In this document: positions 36,925 through 46,081 of the stretch, one piece after another
How positions within the stretch are numbered: position 1 is the stretch's first letter
Layout of the letters: every line of letters begins with the position of its first letter
Source of the DNA: Silvanigrella paludirubra
GTDB lineage: Bacteria > Bdellovibrionota_B > Oligoflexia > Silvanigrellales > Silvanigrellaceae
Direction of reading: 5' to 3'
DNA length: 64,000 nt
Assembly (NCBI RefSeq): GCF_009208775.1
Contig: NZ_WFLM01000004.1
Coordinates: 496,001 to 560,000 of the forward strand
Program-made: the position numbers and the translations under genes
Notes under the pieces: model-generated
What the model saw: only the letters and a program-made list of their open reading frames with translations
Told to the model about the DNA's origin: nothing
Database searches by the model: none

Positions 36925-37024
36925 ATATTGTTACCTTTTTTCAAATATGAAAAAGAAGACGAGCTTCTTTGTGAGTGATAAAAAGTTATGTTAGAAATTT
37001 AACTTAAGCCTTAGGTTTTGGCTA

Positions 37025-38059
37025 GTGAGTAAATATTTTTTAAAAAGAAAGAGGGATTTCGAGTTGTCATCACCGCTTCTTAGTTTGGACAGGAATGAAT
37101 ATTTTTTTTCTCATCATCCCCAAGTAAACAATGTATTTTCCTCATTTTCTGAATGGGATCTATCAAAATATGCCTCTTATCAAGATCAACAAAGTTTAAG
37201 ACAGTTGTTATGTGAAAAGCTTCAGGTTGACAATAAACAACAAATTACCATGGGGCATGGCGCAGAAGATATTTTAGTGAAATCTTTGTCTTGGCTAAGA
37301 AATAGTTATCATTCTCTTATTTTAGAAGACTTTTCTTGGACAAACTACTTGCATATAGCAGAAGGACTCAATTACCAAATTCATAAGTTTCAAAGCAATT
37401 ATTGTAATGATAGTTATTATTTAAACTATGAAATTTTAAAAAATCAATTAAAAAAATTTCCGAAATCTCTTGTTTTATTAACTTCACCAAATAATCCTAC
37501 AGGTCATTCTGTTGATTTAGTTAATTTAATTCCATTGATTGAAGAGTTCTCTGAACATATGTTTTTATTAGATATGGTCTACGCCCCTTTATTTTCAAAT
37601 ACTTTTTCTGATTTATATAAATATAAAAATGTAATTATGATTGGAAGCTTTTCTAAATTTTTTGGTATGCCAGGCTTGCGGATGGGTTTTGCTATAGGTA
37701 ATTTGCCAAGTGCTTTTCATTTAAATTTAGGTATGCAAAAAAATAGCATTAAGGCGTGCAAATATGCTTTAGAAAATATTTCTTGGTATCAAAAAAATAG
37801 AGATGAAATGCTTTCATACGCTTATCAAGTCTCTCAAATAAAACGAAAAAATATTCAAGTATTTCGATCAGACGCCCCCTTTTTTTTGGCTAAGTTATTG
37901 AATTTAAATAATTTAGATGCTATATTTCGCCTTGCCGAGGAACATTCTGGCGTCAAACCAAAATATATTTCGAAACAAGATATTCCATATATTCGTTTTG
38001 GCTTAGGCCCAAGTTCTATTTGCTCTAAAATTGATACTTATTTATCATTTTTTGACTGA
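37025..38059 (+). CDS. HisC-like class I aminotransferase
   Basis: A 344-residue PLP-dependent fold I aminotransferase. The SPNNPTGHSVDL loop, FLLDMVYAPLF (Asp to PLP) and the Lys motif GSFSKFFGMPGLRMGF match HisC/CobD-type enzymes, as does the closing YIRFGLGPSS (Arg to carboxylate). Start is a GTG at 37025 with a poor ribosome-binding site. No other histidine-biosynthesis gene is nearby, so the substrate is not certain; histidinol-phosphate or an aromatic amino acid are possible. Confidence 0.85.
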   Translation: MSKYFLKRKRDFELSSPLLSLDRNEYFFSHHPQVNNVFSSFSEWDLSKYASYQDQQSLRQLLCEKLQVDNKQQITMGHGAEDILVKSLSWLRNSYHSLILEDFSWTNYLHIAEGLNYQIHKFQSNYCNDSYYLNYEILKNQLKKFPKSLVLLTSPNNPTGHSVDLVNLIPLIEEFSEHMFLLDMVYAPLFSNTFSDLYKYKNVIMIGSFSKFFGMPGLRMGFAIGNLPSAFHLNLGMQKNSIKACKYALENISWYQKNRDEMLSYAYQVSQIKRKNIQVFRSDAPFFLAKLLNLNNLDAIFRLAEEHSGVKPKYISKQDIPYIRFGLGPSSICSKIDTYLSFFD

Positions 38060-38134
38060 AGTTTTTTTGTTTCATTCATTTTATTTCTTTTCTGTTCCAA
38101 ATACGAAATTTATAATTATAAAAGGATTTATTTT

Positions 38135-38527
38135 ATGAATTTTCTAAGCAGAATCTTTATTTTGTCCTCTTTCTTTTTTTCAACTCACGCCTTTGGCGCT
38201 ATAAATTTTGATAAAAGTGATTTTCAATTGATATATAAAACAATTTATACCAATTTTCAGCATGATAAAAGTAACACAACAGAGTTTTATTGTTCTGCTA
38301 ATGAATGCATTTATGTAATTGTTTTTAATAATGAATTGATGGGTTTTACTTCCATATTAAAACACGTTAATAAAAATAATCAGGCAAAAAAATTTATTTA
38401 TACCAAAGATGATTATCGTGAAGTTCGAATGGAATATCTTTTTCAAGTTGTTTTAAGTAACGGTGAAGTAAGAAATTTTAAAGAGTTAAAAGCGGCTGAG
38501 GTAGCTTATTTAAATAATAGATTTTAA
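38135..38527 (+). CDS. Small secreted protein, unknown
   Basis: A 130-residue protein with signal peptide MNFLSRIFILSSFFFSTHAFG and a mature part of mixed alpha/beta character with two Cys (FYCSANECIY), likely a disulfide. AAAAGGA lies upstream. No family recognised. It follows the HisC-like gene but with no close spacing. Confidence 0.6.
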   Translation: MNFLSRIFILSSFFFSTHAFGAINFDKSDFQLIYKTIYTNFQHDKSNTTEFYCSANECIYVIVFNNELMGFTSILKHVNKNNQAKKFIYTKDDYREVRMEYLFQVVLSNGEVRNFKELKAAEVAYLNNRF

Positions 38528-38647
38528 TTTCATATTCTATTATATACATCTAGATTAATTAAATATAATCCTAAAGTTGCAATTAAAAATTTTTTCTTAA
38601 TCTTTTTTCTAATGAATGAGTTTAAAATAAATGAATTTTTTGATATA

Positions 38648-39994
38648 TTAAAATGCAATTTGTACTAACAGATAGCCAACAAAACAACTTGTGGTTATAG
38701 CGATAAGTCCTGGAATGATAAAACTATGATTTATTATAAATTTTCCAATATGTGTCGTTCCTGATCGATCAAAGCCAATACATGCTAAATCGCTTGGATA
38801 AATAGGAAGTAAAAAGTAACAATAAGCAGCAGGTAGAAAAGCAACAATTATTTTTGGATCAAGACCTAATGCAAGACCCATAGGAGCAATGGCAGCAATG
38901 GCAGCCGCTTGGCTGTTTACTAAAGAAGAAACAAGGGCGAGAATAATTGCATAAGTCCATGGTTTAGATGTTACGATATGTTCTAAGGAAGATTTTATAA
39001 ATTCAAAGTGAAATTGAAAAAAAGTATCTGCCATCCAAGCGACACCAAAGACACTTATAATTGCTGTCATTCCAGCTTTAAAAATAGCACTTTCTGGAAC
39101 TTCTCTTGGAGTTACTTTACAAAATATCAATATACATGCACCAGATAAAAGCATAAAAATTTGGATGATGAGATTCATTGATAAAGAAACAGTTTTTCCA
39201 TTATCAATATAATGTGGTCTAAGACTTTCAAATGATCCAAATACAATAACAACAGCAATGGTTGCAAAAAAGATAAATAAGGAACGATAAGATTCTTTTG
39301 TTAATTTTTTATTTTGCAATGAATTTTCCATGTCACCATAAATGTAGTTACGTTGATTTGGATCTTTTATTTTTTCTTGAAACTCTTTATCATCTTTTAA
39401 ATTTTTGCCACGACGTAGACTCCAAAGTGCTGCTAAAATCATACCAGCGAAAGAAGCTGGCATTGCAACTTTTAATACATCTATCAAGCTAATTGCATTT
39501 CCAATTCCATGTGCATGAGCAAGAATAGATACTAAGGAAACAACTGCAACGGACATAGGAGAGGCACATACCCCTAATTGAGATGCGATTGATGCAACAG
39601 CCATAGGACGTTCTGGTCGGATATTTTTTTTAATTGCTATATCATAAATAATGGGAAACATGGTATAAACGACATGTCCAGTTCCGCACAAAACGGTTAA
39701 CGTCCAAGTTGTAATGGGTGCTAAAATAGTTATGTAATTTGGTTTTTTACGTAACAATTTTTCTGCGTAATACATCATAACATTTAAACCTTTAGCGGTT
39801 TGAAGAATGGATGCGCATGCGATAACGGACATAATAGTAAGAATTACGCCTACAGGTGGATTTCCTGGTGGCAATCCAAAAATAAAAGACAATATAAATA
39901 ATCCTATACCACTGATAACCCCAAGGCCTATGCCTCCGTATCGTGTGCCAAGTAAAAGACAACCTAAAATTACTAAAAATTGTAATATAATCAT
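38648..39994 (-). CDS. Anaerobic C4-dicarboxylate transporter, DcuA/DcuB family
   Basis: A 448-residue polytopic membrane protein with 10-12 hydrophobic segments. GLPPGNPPVGVILTIMSVIACASILQTAKGLN, GHVVYTMFPIIYDIAIKKNIRPERPMAVASIASQLG and the closing LPAAYCYFLLPIYPSDLACIGFDRSGTTHIGKFI match DcuA/B, which exchange fumarate, aspartate, malate and succinate. Upstream sits an AGGAG site and an imperfect hairpin at 40021-40059. It suggests use of external C4-dicarboxylates or anaerobic fumarate respiration. Dcu A versus B cannot be told. Confidence 0.92.
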   Translation of the reverse strand: MIILQFLVILGCLLLGTRYGGIGLGVISGIGLFILSFIFGLPPGNPPVGVILTIMSVIACASILQTAKGLNVMMYYAEKLLRKKPNYITILAPITTWTLTVLCGTGHVVYTMFPIIYDIAIKKNIRPERPMAVASIASQLGVCASPMSVAVVSLVSILAHAHGIGNAISLIDVLKVAMPASFAGMILAALWSLRRGKNLKDDKEFQEKIKDPNQRNYIYGDMENSLQNKKLTKESYRSLFIFFATIAVVIVFGSFESLRPHYIDNGKTVSLSMNLIIQIFMLLSGACILIFCKVTPREVPESAIFKAGMTAIISVFGVAWMADTFFQFHFEFIKSSLEHIVTSKPWTYAIILALVSSLVNSQAAAIAAIAPMGLALGLDPKIIVAFLPAAYCYFLLPIYPSDLACIGFDRSGTTHIGKFIINHSFIIPGLIAITTSCFVGYLLVQIAF

Positions 39995-40020
39995 AACTTA
40001 AAAGATCTCCTATAATTATA

Positions 40021-40059
40021 ATCGAGATTAAAAGAAAGAATATTTCTTCTTATCTCGAT
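40021..40059 (-). promoter_or_regulatory. Imperfect hairpin in the dcu leader
   Basis: ATCGAGAT pairs with ATCTCGAT, and with single-base bulges the inner AAAAGAAA pairs with TTTCTTCTT. It lies 27-65 bases upstream of the Dcu start and is not followed by a U-tract, so it is more likely a regulatory or RNA-stability element than a terminator. Confidence 0.35.
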
Positions 40060-40070
40060 AAAAATATAAT

Positions 40071-40121
40071 ATATAAAACTAAATAAAAAAATGATCTTCA
40101 TTTTTTTATTTAGTTTTATAT
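40071..40121 (-). terminator. Long hairpin terminator of the solute-binding protein gene
   Basis: A 24-bp perfect stem (core AAAACTAAATAAAAAAATGA with its complement) around a TCT loop. It lies 17 bases after the stop of the gene at 40139-40888 on the minus strand. The arms are A/T-rich and long; the U-rich arm itself may supply the U-tract. Confidence 0.75.
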
Positions 40122-40138
40122 TTATTAAATATATTAAA

Positions 40139-40888
40139 TTAATTTATATCTTCTAAATATTTTTTTAGTATTTTATCATAATCAGGAGTTTTTTTGAAAC
40201 TTTCAAATGCATTTTTTACTTTCAAATATAGCTCTTTGGATATAGATTTTGACGTAGCAATATAATTTTCTTCAATTAATATTTTTTTACCAAAATGAAA
40301 ATCGGATAGATTTTGATTTTCATTTTTGAGTTCACTTATGATATCAATTTTGACGTCATACCAACCATCAAGTCTTCCCCCAATTAGTTTTTTAATTATA
40401 GATTCATGATTGTATGATAATTCAATATCATCTTTATTTAAACTATATTTGGGATCATTTAAAGTGTCTTCAAAAGATGTTCCTAGCAATACACCTATTT
40501 TTTTATTTTTAGCTTCATTAATACTATTTATTGGATCTTGATTTTTATTGGTTAAAAATAATGTGTTTAAATCATATAATTTAGAAACCCATAAGTAATT
40601 TTTTTCTCTTTCTTCATTTCTAGTTAATGGTAAAATAAAAGTTTTTTTATTGTTGTTTACAACGGCATCTATTTGTGCTCTTTTCCAAGGTAAAAATATT
40701 ATTTTATATGTTATATTACTTTTCTTTAGTGCTTGAGTTAAAATTTCTCCAGCTAGACCTCTAATCATATTTTCATTTACGGGAACAGTTTGGTTTGGGA
40801 ATTCATGGGTCAAAATAATAATATCTTTTTCTTCTGCAAATAGAGAATTTGTGAATAAAATAAAAATTAATATATAAATTATTTTCAT
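40139..40888 (-). CDS. Orphan periplasmic solute-binding protein, family 3-like
   Basis: A 249-residue protein with signal peptide (MKIIYILIFILFTNSLFAEE). MIRGLAGEILTQALKKSNITYKIIFLPWKRAQIDAV is typical of the family-3 fold N-lobe, and IGVLLGTSFEDTL and LIGGRLDGWYDV of the hinge and second lobe. No transport genes are beside it. Its own terminator follows. Substrate unknown. Confidence 0.8.
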   Translation of the reverse strand: MKIIYILIFILFTNSLFAEEKDIIILTHEFPNQTVPVNENMIRGLAGEILTQALKKSNITYKIIFLPWKRAQIDAVVNNNKKTFILPLTRNEEREKNYLWVSKLYDLNTLFLTNKNQDPINSINEAKNKKIGVLLGTSFEDTLNDPKYSLNKDDIELSYNHESIIKKLIGGRLDGWYDVKIDIISELKNENQNLSDFHFGKKILIEENYIATSKSISKELYLKVKNAFESFKKTPDYDKILKKYLEDIN

Positions 40889-41001
40889 AAATTCCTTCTA
40901 AATTTTAAAATAATTACTTGATTATTTTTTTTGAAATTTGTTCATTTTTTAATGAATACTTTAGGTAAAATTTTTGTAATTATCATGAATTTGTTTATTG
41001 A

Positions 41002-41685
41002 TTAAAACATAAAAGGATCGCTTTTTGCAGTATCTTCTATTAATTTTGCGTTTTCACCATAAACTGTTTTGCGGACAATATTTCTTTCATCTGTGGTTGT
41101 GAACTTATTTTCGAGTGTTGCCCAAAAATCTTTTTCTAATTCACCAGAAAGCTTTTGATATGTGATTCCTTGTGATCTTTCAGAAAATTCGTGGAAACAT
41201 TTAATAATATTTTCAAGACTTTGTCTTACGCTATCTTGAAATTGTAATGCCATAATTACAGGAGCAATCATATTAGCAAGTTCTTTATCTGATTCTGAAA
41301 GTTTTTCTAGTTGTTTTGATAAATTTCCTGTCTTTTGCCCTAATTCTTTATATCTATCGCTTTCGCCTAACGATTTTGCTTTATCTAAATCACCAGAAGC
41401 AGCACTTTCAAAAATTTCATTAGCCATATTATTTGCTTCGTTAGCCATTTTTTCTACTTCGGAATGCGCATCGGTTCCTTCTTGATACATACTTGTAATC
41501 AAACCTTTTACTGTTTTTGCTTGATCTGAAGAAAGGCTTGAAACAGATTCAATTTTATTTCCAATTTCAAGTGCAGCTTGTTCTGTTTTTGATACAACAT
41601 TTTTTAAAATAGTATCTGTAATTTTCATTAAATCTTTTACAATTGAGACAAAATTTTCATGAGTTATTTTTAGATTATCAGCCAT
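41002..41685 (-). CDS. CheZ-like chemotaxis phosphatase
   Basis: A 227-residue, nearly all-helical protein that begins 8 bases after flagellin in the same direction. The segment MALQFQDSVRQSLENII (near residue 146) holds a DxxxQ motif like that of CheZ (Asp and catalytic Gln), set in a long helix with heptads before it (ANEIFESAASGD, KTGNLSKQLEKLSESDKE). The C-terminal ETAKSDPFMF-like tail could be the CheY-binding peptide. CheZ would dephosphorylate CheY-P. Linkage to flagellin supports a motility role; the exact family is less sure. Confidence 0.6.
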   Translation of the reverse strand: MADNLKITHENFVSIVKDLMKITDTILKNVVSKTEQAALEIGNKIESVSSLSSDQAKTVKGLITSMYQEGTDAHSEVEKMANEANNMANEIFESAASGDLDKAKSLGESDRYKELGQKTGNLSKQLEKLSESDKELANMIAPVIMALQFQDSVRQSLENIIKCFHEFSERSQGITYQKLSGELEKDFWATLENKFTTTDERNIVRKTVYGENAKLIEDTAKSDPFMF

Positions 41686-41693
41686 AAATTATT

Positions 41694-42539
41694 TTATCTT
41701 CCTTCTAATAGTGTTAAAGCCATTCTCGAAGTTGCATTTGCTTGTTGTAAAACACTTGTACCAGATTGAAGCAAAATTTGGTTTCTAGTTAATTCAGAAC
41801 TCTCTTCAGCTATATCCACATCTTTAATGCGGCTATTAGCAGCGCTTAAATTCTCAACAGTGGTTCCAATATTATTAATGGTAGAACCAAGTCTATTTTG
41901 TAACGCACCTAAATCTGCTCTAATTGCACTCACATAGTCTATTGCACTTTCAATTGCAGTTAAAGAGTGTTGTGCGCCTGATTTTGTGTCTAGTGCGAGT
42001 TCTGACACTCCTAAGCGGTTGGTTTTGACATCTGCTTTAAAAGAATTGTACTCTAAGCGGTCGACACCAAGAATATTATCACCGCCTGTGTTAATTTGGA
42101 TTTCTAGGATTCCGCCGGTGCCATCTAATAATTGTGTTCCGTTAAACTCGGTGGCATAGGCTACACGATCAATTTCATCTTTTAGAGCTTGGTATTCGAT
42201 ATCGAGATAAACTCGTTCCTTTGGACCAATCGTATCTGAAGCCGCTTGCACTCCAAGTTCGCGCATGCGAATCAGCATATTTTGAACTTCATTCATACCG
42301 CCTTCCGCAGTTTGAATAAGGCTAATGCCATCATTTGCGTTACGTTGTGCTTGCTGTAATCCTCTTATTTTTGAACGAAGTTTTTCACTAATGGCAAGAC
42401 CAGCAGCGTCATCTGCGGCTTTGTTAATTCGATAACCAGAAGCTAAACGCTCTAAGCTTTGATCGAGCATTTTGCGTGTATTACGCATATGTCTCTGATT
42501 CGTTATCGATGTTACGTTGGTCATTATCCTGTAGCCCAT
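41694..42539 (-). CDS. fliC: Flagellin, minimal type
   Basis: A 281-residue flagellin. N-terminal D0/D1: [45 protein letters not shown]-terminal D0: [28 protein letters not shown]. The variable D2/D3 region is almost absent: the two conserved arms are joined by about 60-80 residues. The ATG at 42539 (MGYRIMTN) is preceded by GGAGA; a more upstream ATG at 42551 lies within that site. Short flagellins give thin, core-only filaments. Followed by the CheZ-like gene. Confidence 0.93.
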   Translation of the reverse strand: MGYRIMTNVTSITNQRHMRNTRKMLDQSLERLASGYRINKAADDAAGLAISEKLRSKIRGLQQAQRNANDGISLIQTAEGGMNEVQNMLIRMRELGVQAASDTIGPKERVYLDIEYQALKDEIDRVAYATEFNGTQLLDGTGGILEIQINTGGDNILGVDRLEYNSFKADVKTNRLGVSELALDTKSGAQHSLTAIESAIDYVSAIRADLGALQNRLGSTINNIGTTVENLSAANSRIKDVDIAEESSELTRNQILLQSGTSVLQQANATSRMALTLLEGR

Positions 42540-42787
42540 TGCCGTCTCCACTCAAAAAAATGCGATAGGGATATTTAATGAAACAACCTATTTTTTAGAA
42601 AAGGATCTCTTTTTTACGCTATCAAAAACTGCTTAATTTAAAAGCGTTTGGCGTCAATTCCGCTGTAGGTATAGAAAGCCGCGTTTGTTTTTTTTATTCT
42701 TTAGGAATGTTCTTTTTTTGTGTTACAATTCAAGGAGGTAACTTCATTCAATATTTGTAGTAGATTTTTGCGAAAAGGACGCTTGAT

Positions 42788-43576
42788 ATGATTAATGTCG
42801 AAAATAACCGTTTTCCGCATAGCGCTGAGCTATTTAAGTTTTGTAAAGAGATTTTGAATATCAAAAAAAATTCAGCTGAAAAGGTAACAGACCAAGATGT
42901 AGGAGCTCTTTTAGGATTTGATCCCGCTGATTGTACACATTGGAAATATGGCAGGAAAAATATCAAATCAATTCAAAATATCAATCAACTTGCTAAAGCT
43001 TTAGAAGTAGATCCTAGAAATCTTATTGATATCTCATTAGGTAAAAATGTTTTATTTGATGCTTTGATCGAATATCAAGGGTATGGCGATTTTCAGTGTA
43101 CATCTTCCGAAAGAGAATTATTATTACAAGAAGCAAATAAATTAATAGAGTTGTCAAATATAAAAGCATTACCAATTTTTATTCCTGAGTTTGCAAATGT
43201 TATAGAAAATGTAGAAATGAGAGCGCAAGAAAATCAAAAAGATCTTATTTTATCTAGAGTAGAGCAAGGTAAAAATTTAATTACTTGGCCTAAAGGAGAA
43301 AGATTTGGAACGGCATTAAGGTTTTTACTTGCAAAAGAGCTTGCTCAGGTTATGCTAAATAAAGACTCATTGAAATCGGCTTTACCTCAGCAAAAAAATG
43401 CAATTTTTGCGAACAGACTTGCTCTGTTCTTGCTTATGCCGTCGTATTTGCTACAAATTGCTTTTAGCCAATGTGATCCCGCTCGAGATACGGTTGAACA
43501 ATTGATGACCTTATTTTGGATGAGTCGTACTTTGATAAACATTCGGTTAAAAGATTTTCTGATGTATAGAAACTAA
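42788..43576 (+). CDS. XRE regulator with degenerate ImmA/IrrE-like domain
   Basis: A 262-residue protein. Residues ~30-85 resemble an XRE-type helix-turn-helix (VTDQDVGALLGFDPADCTHWKYGRKNI). Residues ~110-260 resemble an ImmA/IrrE (COG2856) domain: LRFLLAKELAQVML aligns with the FxxAHELGH zinc helix, and ANRLALFLLMPSYLLQ with ANxFAxxLLMP. The zinc motif HExxH is replaced by AKELAQ (182-187), so it is probably not a protease. AAAGGA lies upstream of the ATG. Such proteins usually control mobile-element or stress genes; the target here is unknown. Confidence 0.72.
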   Translation: MINVENNRFPHSAELFKFCKEILNIKKNSAEKVTDQDVGALLGFDPADCTHWKYGRKNIKSIQNINQLAKALEVDPRNLIDISLGKNVLFDALIEYQGYGDFQCTSSERELLLQEANKLIELSNIKALPIFIPEFANVIENVEMRAQENQKDLILSRVEQGKNLITWPKGERFGTALRFLLAKELAQVMLNKDSLKSALPQQKNAIFANRLALFLLMPSYLLQIAFSQCDPARDTVEQLMTLFWMSRTLINIRLKDFLMYRN

Positions 43577-43620
43577 TAGCTCTTAAAACAGTTTTCAGAG
43601 CTTGTGTTTCTAACCAACTC

Positions 43621-44598
43621 ATGGAAACAGATATGGATTTTTCTACAATTAGTGCGTTTGTATTTTCTGGTGTTTCACTTCTATTATGTGCGTGGCTTAT
43701 TCTATCTAAGCAAAAATTGATCGCAAAAAACACAGCCACTCAAAATAAATTAGTTGTCTTAGAAGCGAAACTCTTATCTATTGGAAGCTCTGCTTCAAAT
43801 CCTTCAAACCATTTAAATGAAAAGAAAACAAGTCAGCCTAAAAATAATGAAAATAATACAAATTCGGGACATCATTCCGAACTATTATCTCTCCGTAAGG
43901 AAACAGCAAAGTTAAAAGATGATCTTAAAAAATCAAAAGAAGAAATTAAACTAAAAGAAAAAGCTTTAAAAGAAGAAGAAAATGCGACAAATAATAAACT
44001 ATTTTCATTAACGGAAGAAAATGCACGTTTAATTATTCAAATGAAAGAAATGGATCAATTATTAAAAGAATCCAATCAAAATCATAAAAATCAAGTTCCA
44101 TTAATTGATTTTGAGAAAAAAATCTTAGAAATTTCACAATTAAAAGAAGAGGTAGTTTCTTTAAAACAAAAACTAAATGAGTTCGATAAATTTAAAAAAC
44201 AAAACTCAGCAAAGCTTTTAGCTTTACAAGATAAACTTAAATTAACGGAACAAGAACTACAAAAGTGGACTGATACGGCTAAATTAAATGATGGTAAATC
44301 ATTAGACCCAAGCTCTTTCTTAAAATGGCATGATAGAGCTCTTTCAGGTAGAAAAATGTATCGTTTAATGCGTCAAATGAGAGAATTATCGGATAGTAAA
44401 GTGACAACTTACCAAGAGGGTGTCATGGCTGTTTCTAAATGGGTTTTGGATCAAAAGAATTTAAGCGTTCCTTCTGTTTCTACTGGCGAAGTTCTTGCAG
44501 ATAGGCTATTAGCGGAAGCGTGGAACGCAATTTTACTTTCAAATCCGAACTTAGGTTCTGAAAAGGTTGAAAGTGAGGCTATGGTTTTAAGCACCTAG
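43621..44598 (+). CDS. Membrane-anchored coiled-coil protein
   Basis: A 325-residue protein with an N-terminal transmembrane helix (FSTISAFVFSGVSLLLCAWLIL), long heptad-rich coiled coil (about 90-225) of Lys/Glu/Leu/Ile, and a C-terminal globular region (WHDRALSGRKMYRLMRQMRELSDSKVTTYQEGV) that looks conserved. Start could be 43621 or the ATG at 43633; neither has a strong ribosome-binding site. It follows the XRE gene by 44 bases, so they may share a transcript. Function unknown; a scaffold or envelope protein is plausible. Confidence 0.65.
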   Translation: METDMDFSTISAFVFSGVSLLLCAWLILSKQKLIAKNTATQNKLVVLEAKLLSIGSSASNPSNHLNEKKTSQPKNNENNTNSGHHSELLSLRKETAKLKDDLKKSKEEIKLKEKALKEEENATNNKLFSLTEENARLIIQMKEMDQLLKESNQNHKNQVPLIDFEKKILEISQLKEEVVSLKQKLNEFDKFKKQNSAKLLALQDKLKLTEQELQKWTDTAKLNDGKSLDPSSFLKWHDRALSGRKMYRLMRQMRELSDSKVTTYQEGVMAVSKWVLDQKNLSVPSVSTGEVLADRLLAEAWNAILLSNPNLGSEKVESEAMVLST

Positions 44599-44663
44599 TC
44601 ATTAAGTTATTCTTTCTTATTGTTTTCCGTTTTTTGAAAATTTTAATATTGGTGTGTTTTATT

Positions 44664-46064
44664 ATGATAGATTTAAATAAGAAGCCTGCATTTTCTCGCT
44701 CTAGTAGACCCTCTTCTTCCGATAGAAATTCAACGAGAAACCCTTCTCGGAAATTTAGCAAAGAAAACGAAAGCAAGCTTGTTTGGAAACAAAATAATTC
44801 GACCCCTAATATTAGAATGATGACTATGCGCCAAGGTGTTTCCGAGAGAGTAATGCATGAACAACCATGTAAAATTCTTGAAAAATGTGGTTCATGTCCT
44901 TCCCTAGATTTAGCTTATAAAACACAACTCCAACAAAAAACGGCTGATTTTAAATCTCGTCTTCTTAAAGCAGGAGATGAGTTTCAACGATCAATTGTGA
45001 AAGACTGTATCGAATCTGAAGAAAAGTTTGGTTATAAACACCATGTTAAAATGGTGGCATCGGAACATTCAGGTTTAAAATCCTCTCAATTTTCAAATTT
45101 TGCAAATCCAAAAAGATGGATTGATTTAGGCGTTTATAATCAGTCTTCAAATGAAGTTGTGGATACAGGCCGTTGTCCTATTCAAACAAATGTAATGAAT
45201 GATATTTCGGCTTATATTAGAACAGGAATTCGTGTTCATAATGTCTCCGTCTATACTCCAAAACAAAAAGATGGATTATTGCATTGTGTGATTTTAAGAT
45301 CCTCTCATTATACAAGGCAGGCTCAAGTTACCTTTGTTGTTACCAAAGCCGATTTAAATTTATTAAGACCATTTGCAAGAGATATTTCTGAGAAATTTAT
45401 GAATATTCAGGGTGTTTTTATGCAAGTCGCTTCACCTGATCAAAATGAAGAAAAACAAGAACAAGAATTAAAGTTACTTGTAGGGCAAGACCTGATTGAA
45501 GAAAAGTATAGTGATATCATTTTAAAATTTTCTGCTGCAAGTTTTATGCCTACAAATACACTAATGGCAAGGCGCATTTATAATCGTATTGAAGAATTGG
45601 CGGAGCTTACTGGAAAAGAAACAGTAATCGATTTATATTGTGGTGCAGGTGGTGTTTCTTTAGCATTAGCGAGATCTTCTCGTGAAGTAATTGGTGTAGA
45701 TAATTCGTCTTTTGCCATAAAAGATGCAATAAGAAACGCAAAAAGTAACAATATTAGTAATGTTGGTTTTTATGAAGGGGAATCAAGTAATATCATTTCT
45801 AAATTGATAGAAGAAAAAAGAATTTATAAAGCTGATGTTATTGTTATGAATCCGCCAAAGAATGGCTGTGGTATGAATACAATAGAACAAATAAAAAAAT
45901 TAGAGCCAAAAGCTGTATTATATTTATCTTCATTTTTTAGCAGTATGTTAAAAGATTTAAAATCTTTTGCCGTTCATGGATATACTCCAGTTATTTTTGA
46001 ACCATTTGATACTTTCCCAGGTACTGATAATTATGAGGTTTTGTGTTATCTCGTAAAAAATTGA
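44664..46064 (+). CDS. TrmA/RlmC/RlmD-family RNA methyltransferase homologue lacking the nucleophilic Cys
   Basis: A 466-residue protein. A Fe-S cluster motif is complete: Cys69-X5-Cys75-X2-Cys78 and a fourth Cys171 in GRCP. The SAM motif is VIDLYCGAGGVSLALA, followed by the NPP motif VIVMNPPKNGCG. The catalytic nucleophile of RlmD/TrmA (YVSCNP) reads YLSSFFSS here, so the Cys is gone, although the general base region FPGTDNYE is present. The canonical SFFQVN segment reads SFMPTN. It may be a catalytically altered or RNA-binding homologue. Start ATG at 44664 chosen over an in-frame TTG at 44634. Confidence 0.78.
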   Translation: MIDLNKKPAFSRSSRPSSSDRNSTRNPSRKFSKENESKLVWKQNNSTPNIRMMTMRQGVSERVMHEQPCKILEKCGSCPSLDLAYKTQLQQKTADFKSRLLKAGDEFQRSIVKDCIESEEKFGYKHHVKMVASEHSGLKSSQFSNFANPKRWIDLGVYNQSSNEVVDTGRCPIQTNVMNDISAYIRTGIRVHNVSVYTPKQKDGLLHCVILRSSHYTRQAQVTFVVTKADLNLLRPFARDISEKFMNIQGVFMQVASPDQNEEKQEQELKLLVGQDLIEEKYSDIILKFSAASFMPTNTLMARRIYNRIEELAELTGKETVIDLYCGAGGVSLALARSSREVIGVDNSSFAIKDAIRNAKSNNISNVGFYEGESSNIISKLIEEKRIYKADVIVMNPPKNGCGMNTIEQIKKLEPKAVLYLSSFFSSMLKDLKSFAVHGYTPVIFEPFDTFPGTDNYEVLCYLVKN

Positions 46065-46081
46065 GTTCATAAAGGTGAGTC

